From the NCBI RefSeq assembly GCF_001638985.1, contig NW_017265145.1, forward strand, positions 434,001 through 498,000: a DNA stretch of 64,000 bases, written 5' to 3'. The translations under genes and the position numbers were made by a program. Each line of letters opens with the position of its first letter. Position 1 is the stretch's first letter. This document shows positions 59,148 through 64,000 of the stretch, one piece after another. Source of the stretch: Phycomyces blakesleeanus NRRL 1555(-). Lineage: Eukaryota; Mucoromycota; Mucoromycetes; Mucorales; Phycomycetaceae. The notes beneath the pieces were generated by a model. The model did no database searches. It was not told the origin of the DNA and saw only the letters and a program-made list of their open reading frames with translations.

Positions 59148-61240
59148 AGGTGTGGTTTGGAAGCTCAGGGCTGTTGAGAATTCTCACCTTTTTATGCAAG
59201 GTTTGAATTTTATCTTGGAAAAGAGCAATATTCTAAATTAGGGTATAAATGGCTGACACACCAAAGTTGACACAAGTTGGAAATAACCTCTGGTTTTATT
59301 ATTGCTATTATTATTATTATTATTATTTTTATATATACGAGCTTCTTAATTTTTATTCACAAGTTAAGGAAAAGTACAATTTTGAGTGATTAACTTTGTA
59401 TTACTTTTTTATTTATTATTTTATTTTGACTTACACAATTGAAAAGAATACATTTTTGGCTGACTACTCACAAATGTTCCAAAAATATTACTAGGTATTT
59501 ACCACCAAGTAAGTATATAATATAAATAAATAAATAAATATATAGATACATAGATACAAATTCAAACATGGTAAAGACCCTCACTCGGGTATGTCCAGTC
59601 TTTCTTATACTCTCTATGACTTGGTTCAATACTTACTATGGGCTTGTCTATGGTTGTCACATTTACACTATGTTTACAGTGCTCTATTTCCAAAGTAACC
59701 ACCAGTCCACTGGAACGAGTAAACATAGTGTGCAATATATGCAAGTCTCTTTATGTGAAAAATAGTATTTCCTTTGAGCAAATATGATTTATATATGCAC
59801 TCATTAACCTCAAGGCAAAATTAATTAAAATAAAATAAAACACCATTTACAGTCAAGTGCTCAAGAGACAAAATTTAATTATATTACAGAAACAATGACG
59901 TATCTTTTTTTTAAAAGATGTATAGGCTAACACACAGTCAATAAAGTCAACACTTCTTGGGGAGCAGTAGACTTTGGCAGTTGTAGATCGTATTTAAAAT
60001 AATATGAATTTTATTTTTGAAAAAAAAACCCTTTATTTATTTCTATTTGATTGTGTACACTGTAGATACAGTTAGCATAAGAGTTTAATGATCATAATCA
60101 TAATGTCATTTTTTCATTTCTTTGTTAACACAAAAAATTGGTCATTACTTAAAAGAAATAAGATTTGTATCATTTCTTAAAATAATTCGATAAAGCATAC
60201 AGCCCTGTATAATCAGGTCTCGAGAAGCTATAGCAGAATTGCACAGGAGTCCATTGTCTATATTGCAAAAAAAAATGCAATTAGAACTAGCCACATAGTT
60301 TATAAATTGAACCCTTGAGTGTATATTGGCATAATAATCAATTTTATTATCCCTTCATTTAAGTTATATTATTTATCCAACACATTAATGATTTCCAAAA
60401 AGAAGACGATAAGGCAAGTATGTGTCTGGTCTACACCAGCCCTAACCATAGGAACTTGCTAAACCTTAAGCTCCCTCTCCTCCTACTCTTGTCAATCCCA
60501 ATAATAGAGAGTATTTCATGTCTTTATGTAATAGATTGACCAATCTTTTTTTTTCTAAAAAAAAGTAGATTCCTGAATCTTAACTTGACTTACTAGTAAA
60601 AGGTCTATGAATGGCCTTTTTCTGTATTTCAGAAAACTACATCTGCATACAACCAATCAACCACAGACAGTTTGTGGCAAATGGTAAAGTATCTTTGGTC
60701 TCATTGAATATTCTGTAGCTACACACACATATATACATACATACATATGAAGTAGGGAATCATAAAGTTTAATATGATAATTAAAGTGCACTATATTCTT
60801 ACTAATTATTTGTAAAATATATATATATATTAATAGGTCTATAATTAAAGAAAACACAATAGATAAAATCGAATGATACAAATATGTAATGATAATAGTA
60901 GTAGCAGGGGACAACGGATCCAGACTTGACACCATAACAATGGGTACGATTTGTATGGCTAGACAATTGTCAAACCAAGTATGTATCCAGAAATACATAT
61001 TTATACATATTACTGGATAGGTTTGTAACCATTGGCCCCTAAAATCCGTGGATTTTATCCATATAATCAATCGAACAAAAGAATCATATTTCTCATACCA
61101 ATAAACACCCACAAAAAATACAATAAGTAGCTATCCAAATTAATCACACAAAGTAGATAATAAAGACGTAACAGTCATTTTGGTTAAAACATCACCCATT
61201 TGCTCACCTTGGGCATAAATCATCAATACAAAGCCTTAGT

Positions 61241-61276
61241 TATCTATCTGTCTATCTACCTATCTATCTATCTATC
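61241..61276. repeat. (CTAT)n microsatellite
   Basis: About nine units with CTGT and CTAC variants. Confidence 0.85.
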
Positions 61277-61525
61277 AAATCATATATATAAAAAATAGCC
61301 CTACTTTTTTTTTGAAATATATATATATATATATTCATTTATTCATTTATTGTTTCAATTGATTCATTTCATTATTTTTTTTTAAAAAAAAAAAAGAAGA
61401 AAAAAGCTTTGTTATATAGAGTGAACTCTTCTTTATAGATATAGATATATGTATATAAAGGAGTTGGTTTATATATATATATATATGCGCGCGTGTGTGT
61501 GTAAATATGACTATTGAAATATCCG

Positions 61526-63227
61526 TTAGACCTGAACTGTAGCGGCTGGATAGCTTGTATGGTTGGTTTTTTTGTAGCTTTCATTGATCATACGGCTGAC
61601 TTTCTGAAGTAATTGCTTATGACGCTCAGCTACATCTTGTGGACCTGTCTTTGGATAAAGTGGTCTTTCCGTAGGCTCTTCAACCTTTTTGATAGAAAGG
61701 CGTGACATATCGCTAGCCAACAAGTCCGCAACATCCTCACTAAGTCTTGGCTTGGGAAGCTTCTCCACAGTTTCTTCTACCTTTTCTACCTCATCCTTCT
61801 TCTCTTCAACTTTGGTCTTGGGTACCTTAGCCTTTGTATCTTTTGGAGTGGTTGGAGTGGACTTTTCATTTGAATTTGTGTATCGGAGAGAAGTCATTAA
61901 TTCGGGTTGGAAGGTACATGGGGCCATCTCGGCCATGACCGTAAAGGCAGAACAGTGACCTATCATATTGTTTATGGGCATGGAATCCATCATCATTCCG
62001 TTGGTCATGTCTAATGATGGACTGGTTGCATATGAATGAGGGTTGATTGGATCCATAGAAGGAGGATTGGATTGTGTGTTGAAGGTACAAGACATGTTCA
62101 TCATCGGAGGAGTTGGGTCAGGGTAAGAACGGACATACATGTCTTGATCTGAAGGAGAGAAGAAATTGGTATCTACGGGTTGGTAAGTGGGATAGCTACT
62201 GGGGTAGGAGGTCTCGAGTGATGGGGCAGGATAGGGGGTGAAAGGGATATCATAGGGTTGGTTGGTGTCAATATGGATACTGTCAGATAGTTGGGAGAGC
62301 CAGGCATTTAAATCTGCCAGCTGTTGATCGGTGTTGATGTTAAAGTTGGAGGGATTTACGGATCCATTGTCAAGTAACCTCTGAAGATAATCCAAACGAT
62401 CTGCGACATCTTTTTCATACAAAATAATAAATACATAAACAAATAAATACATAAATTCAAAGCTTAAATCGTTTCTCTTCTTATCGTACCTGTGTTATAT
62501 TCTGGTTTGGAGTTTGTGTCGGTGGGGAAAATGAGATTGAAGACGTCTTCAGGAGAGTTATAGCATGGAGGTTGGGCGTAATGGGTCAAATGTTGCTGGG
62601 AAGGTACGATAGGAACATTGTCATGGAATGTGTCAGACATGTCGGTTGATGGGGAGGTGGAAGGCATGGCCCAACTATCTGAAGAAAGGTCGTGGGCTGG
62701 TTGAGTGGGCGAGTAAAAGCCGTTCGATTTACTTTCAGAATAGGTACTTTGCGGAGGAGAGATAGGTACTCGCTGGGGCTCGTATGCAGGCATATCTATC
62801 TGTCTTGGTGGTGTCATGGGGTGAAGGTGAGAGGATTGCGGATAGGTGTGTATGACGCTGATGTGTTCTTCGTTATGGATCTTTTCATGCTTCTTTAGAT
62901 CCTGCGGACGTTTGAATGATTTGCTACAATACTATGGTATGAATCGAGTAAGTAACGATAATGATTGATATGAATTATATTTACATTGCAAAAGTGTGGT
63001 TTGAGAGGAACATGTACACGAAGATGGCTAGTAATGTGATCTCGTTTGACTACCGAAACATCGCACTTGAACCAATGACATGTCAGACAGAGATTTCCAG
63101 TAGATTTTCGGCCAACATGATCGTTTGTCAAATGGTTATAGAGCTGTTCTGGATCGCTAAAGGTTTTGTCGCACTCGGACCAGCGACAGACGATGATTTC
63201 TTTATCAGAGTCCATGGGAGTGTTCAT
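61526..63227 (-). CDS. RIM101: PacC/Rim101 pH-response C2H2 zinc-finger transcription factor
   Basis: Three exons, complement(61526..62409, 62490..62931, 62985..63227), sum to 1569 nt and 522 residues. Three contiguous C2H2 fingers define the family: [20 protein letters not shown] (about 14-37), [20 protein letters not shown] (about 50-72) and [19 protein letters not shown] (about 80-104), the last interrupted by intron 1 right after the first Cys-Asn. The rest is Pro/Ser/Tyr-rich with a Lys/Glu coiled stretch ([22 protein letters not shown]) and a conserved-looking helix at the end ([19 protein letters not shown]). In ascomycetes the factor is activated by proteolysis at alkaline pH through the Pal/Rim pathway. 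The C-terminal tail is shorter than Aspergillus PacC and I see no clear YPxL motif. The start at 63227 was preferred over in-frame ATGs further upstream. Confidence 0.92.
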
Positions 63228-63324
63228 TGTGTTGTGAAAGTGAAATGCCAAGAGAAGAATAAGAAGAGAAGGAAGGGGATTGAAATTATTATTGAACGGG
63301 AAATAAGGGGGAAAATCGCTCGGT

Positions 63325-63330
63325 CTTGGC
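63325..63330 (-). promoter_or_regulatory. PacC consensus site GCCAAG
   Basis: GCCAAG on the minus strand, about 100 bp above the PacC start. It matches the known PacC core GCCARG. A single hexamer is weak evidence alone. Confidence 0.3.
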
Positions 63331-63554
63331 AAAGAAGGATTTATTTTGGGATATGAAGCGCCACAATGGATTGGATGATAGAATATGCCTGTGAGAAACA
63401 TGGCGTTGGATGACCTTTTAAGAAGCGGCCATCAGCAGATGATAGCCAGCTCATAAAAACACCTTTATTAGTCAATTGAAACTAGAGCCACATTCTACTT
63501 TTAAGCAGATTAGACCTCACAACTCATAATCAATTTAAACAGTCTTCACATCAG

Positions 63555-63560
63555 GCCAAG
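63555..63560 (+). promoter_or_regulatory. PacC consensus site GCCAAG
   Basis: Second GCCAAG, about 330 bp above the PacC start, in the opposite orientation to the first. Confidence 0.3.
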
Positions 63561-64000
63561 AAAGTCACCAGCTTAAACAGAAAAGGTTTTCTCTCTTTCT
63601 CTCTCTTTCTTTCTCTCTCTCTCTCTCTTTATTTGTGCGTGTGTAACAGTGCATCCTATAGTCTGAGCATTCAAAACGTATCTAAATATATCTCATCCTT
63701 TTTTGGTCAATTTGACGATGCCATGCACGCAGCACATCCTAGTCATTGATGATTGGCTATCTCGATGGCTAAGCAGCGTCACTTTTGTGACTGGCTAAAA
63801 CACACATTCAATTGCCGATTGATTGAACTAACAGGAACAAAATCGAGATTGAAGCCTGTTATCATCAGCCAATCACAAGCACACCCTAAACCAAGTCAGA
63901 GGCACTGTGGCCACTCGCATTGAACTATAAGCTTGACTCGGAAAGTGTCATTCTTCATTCTATATCTTCCTATCGTACTTCTTCCCCGCTCTCTTCCTCT

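Larger units (their letters stand above)
59005..61525. other. 2.5-kb AT-rich spacer between FAT1 and PacC
   Basis: Contains an AG run (59120-59147) close to the FAT1 start, ATT repeats (59306-59330), a 13-bp perfect inverted repeat (59665-59677 and 59719-59731), CTAT repeats (61241-61276), TA runs and a T/A palindrome (61375-61395). Small open frames here (for example around 59568-59765) show no family features. Confidence 0.5.
63228..64000. other. PacC upstream region to the window end
   Basis: Contains two GCCAAG hexamers, a CT run (63589-63629), and CCAAT-type boxes (ATTGGC at about 63752, GCCAATC at about 63870). The GC content rises towards 64000 and the end is pyrimidine-rich, like a fungal core promoter facing out of the window on the plus strand. 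No coding sequence is seen. Confidence 0.5.

Noticed and set aside
59568..59765. 65-codon plus-strand ORF and overlapping minus-strand ORF
   Set aside because: No family features on either strand. The overlap is helped by the local inverted repeat.
1..64000. tRNA, rRNA and snRNA genes
   Set aside because: I looked for T-loop (GGTTCGAATCC-like) and rRNA-like blocks by eye and saw none that folds convincingly. A covariance-model scan would be needed to exclude them.

Overview
This is a eukaryotic, fungal window. The genes are split by many short GT-AG introns (about 35 to 180 nt). The spacers are very AT-rich and full of microsatellites. The protein set points to an early-diverging filamentous fungus of the Mucoromycota: a PacC/Rim101 pH regulator, a PPZ-type phosphatase, an Unc-104-like kinesin-3, a FRAY-type STE20 kinase and a decayed Crypton-like element with Ndc10 and GCR1_C-like domains. 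A Mucorales species such as Phycomyces is my best guess, but no rRNA or marker locus is present to prove it.

Layout. 1-1 kb: the 3' end of an unrecognised gene (+). 1.4-1.9 kb: a small ricin-B-fold lectin (-). 3.8-7.3 kb: UTP25, a ribosome biogenesis factor with 15 exons (+). 7.3-13 kb: a gene-poor stretch with a TTCG array, a GTGTGGGTAG-type minisatellite, a spaced 65-bp repeat and a Stowaway/Tc1-like MITE. 13-14.2 kb: old yellow enzyme (-). 14.7-15.1 kb: a second inverted-repeat element. 15.2-16.8 kb: a secreted GH28 polygalacturonase (-). 16.8-22.6 kb: an empty AT-rich desert. 22.7-24.9 kb: two small uncertain genes (+). 25.8-28.2 kb: SEC12/PREB, the Sar1 exchange factor (+). 29.1-31.2 kb: a Ser-rich protein with three SxIP-like motifs (-). 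32.1-38.4 kb: kinesin-3 (-). 39.9-43.9 kb: FRAY/OSR1-like kinase (+). 44.8-47.1 kb: an unrecognised helical protein (+). 47.2-48.9 kb: PPZ phosphatase (+). 49.6-51.5 kb: the decayed Crypton-like gene (+). 52.8-55.5 kb: a germ-cell-less-like BTB protein (+). 55.8-59.0 kb: FAT1/FATP acyl-CoA synthetase with 15 exons, several of them tiny (-). 61.5-63.2 kb: PacC/Rim101 (-).

There is no operon logic, as expected for a fungus. Themes that recur are membrane traffic and transport (SEC12, kinesin-3, a possible microtubule plus-end protein), ion and pH stress signalling (FRAY kinase, PPZ phosphatase, PacC) and carbon or lipid use (polygalacturonase, FAT1). Exon models were assembled by hand from splice signals and reading-frame continuity. 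All multi-exon models given here sum to whole codons, but none is backed by transcripts. The most unusual points are a kinase exon junction that needs a GA-AG intron or a 15-residue hinge insert, a consensus GC-AG intron in SEC12, 10-, 14- and 22-nt exons in FAT1, four RFx[V/I/L] motifs in the kinase's own tail, and SxIP-like motifs in the gene next to the kinesin.
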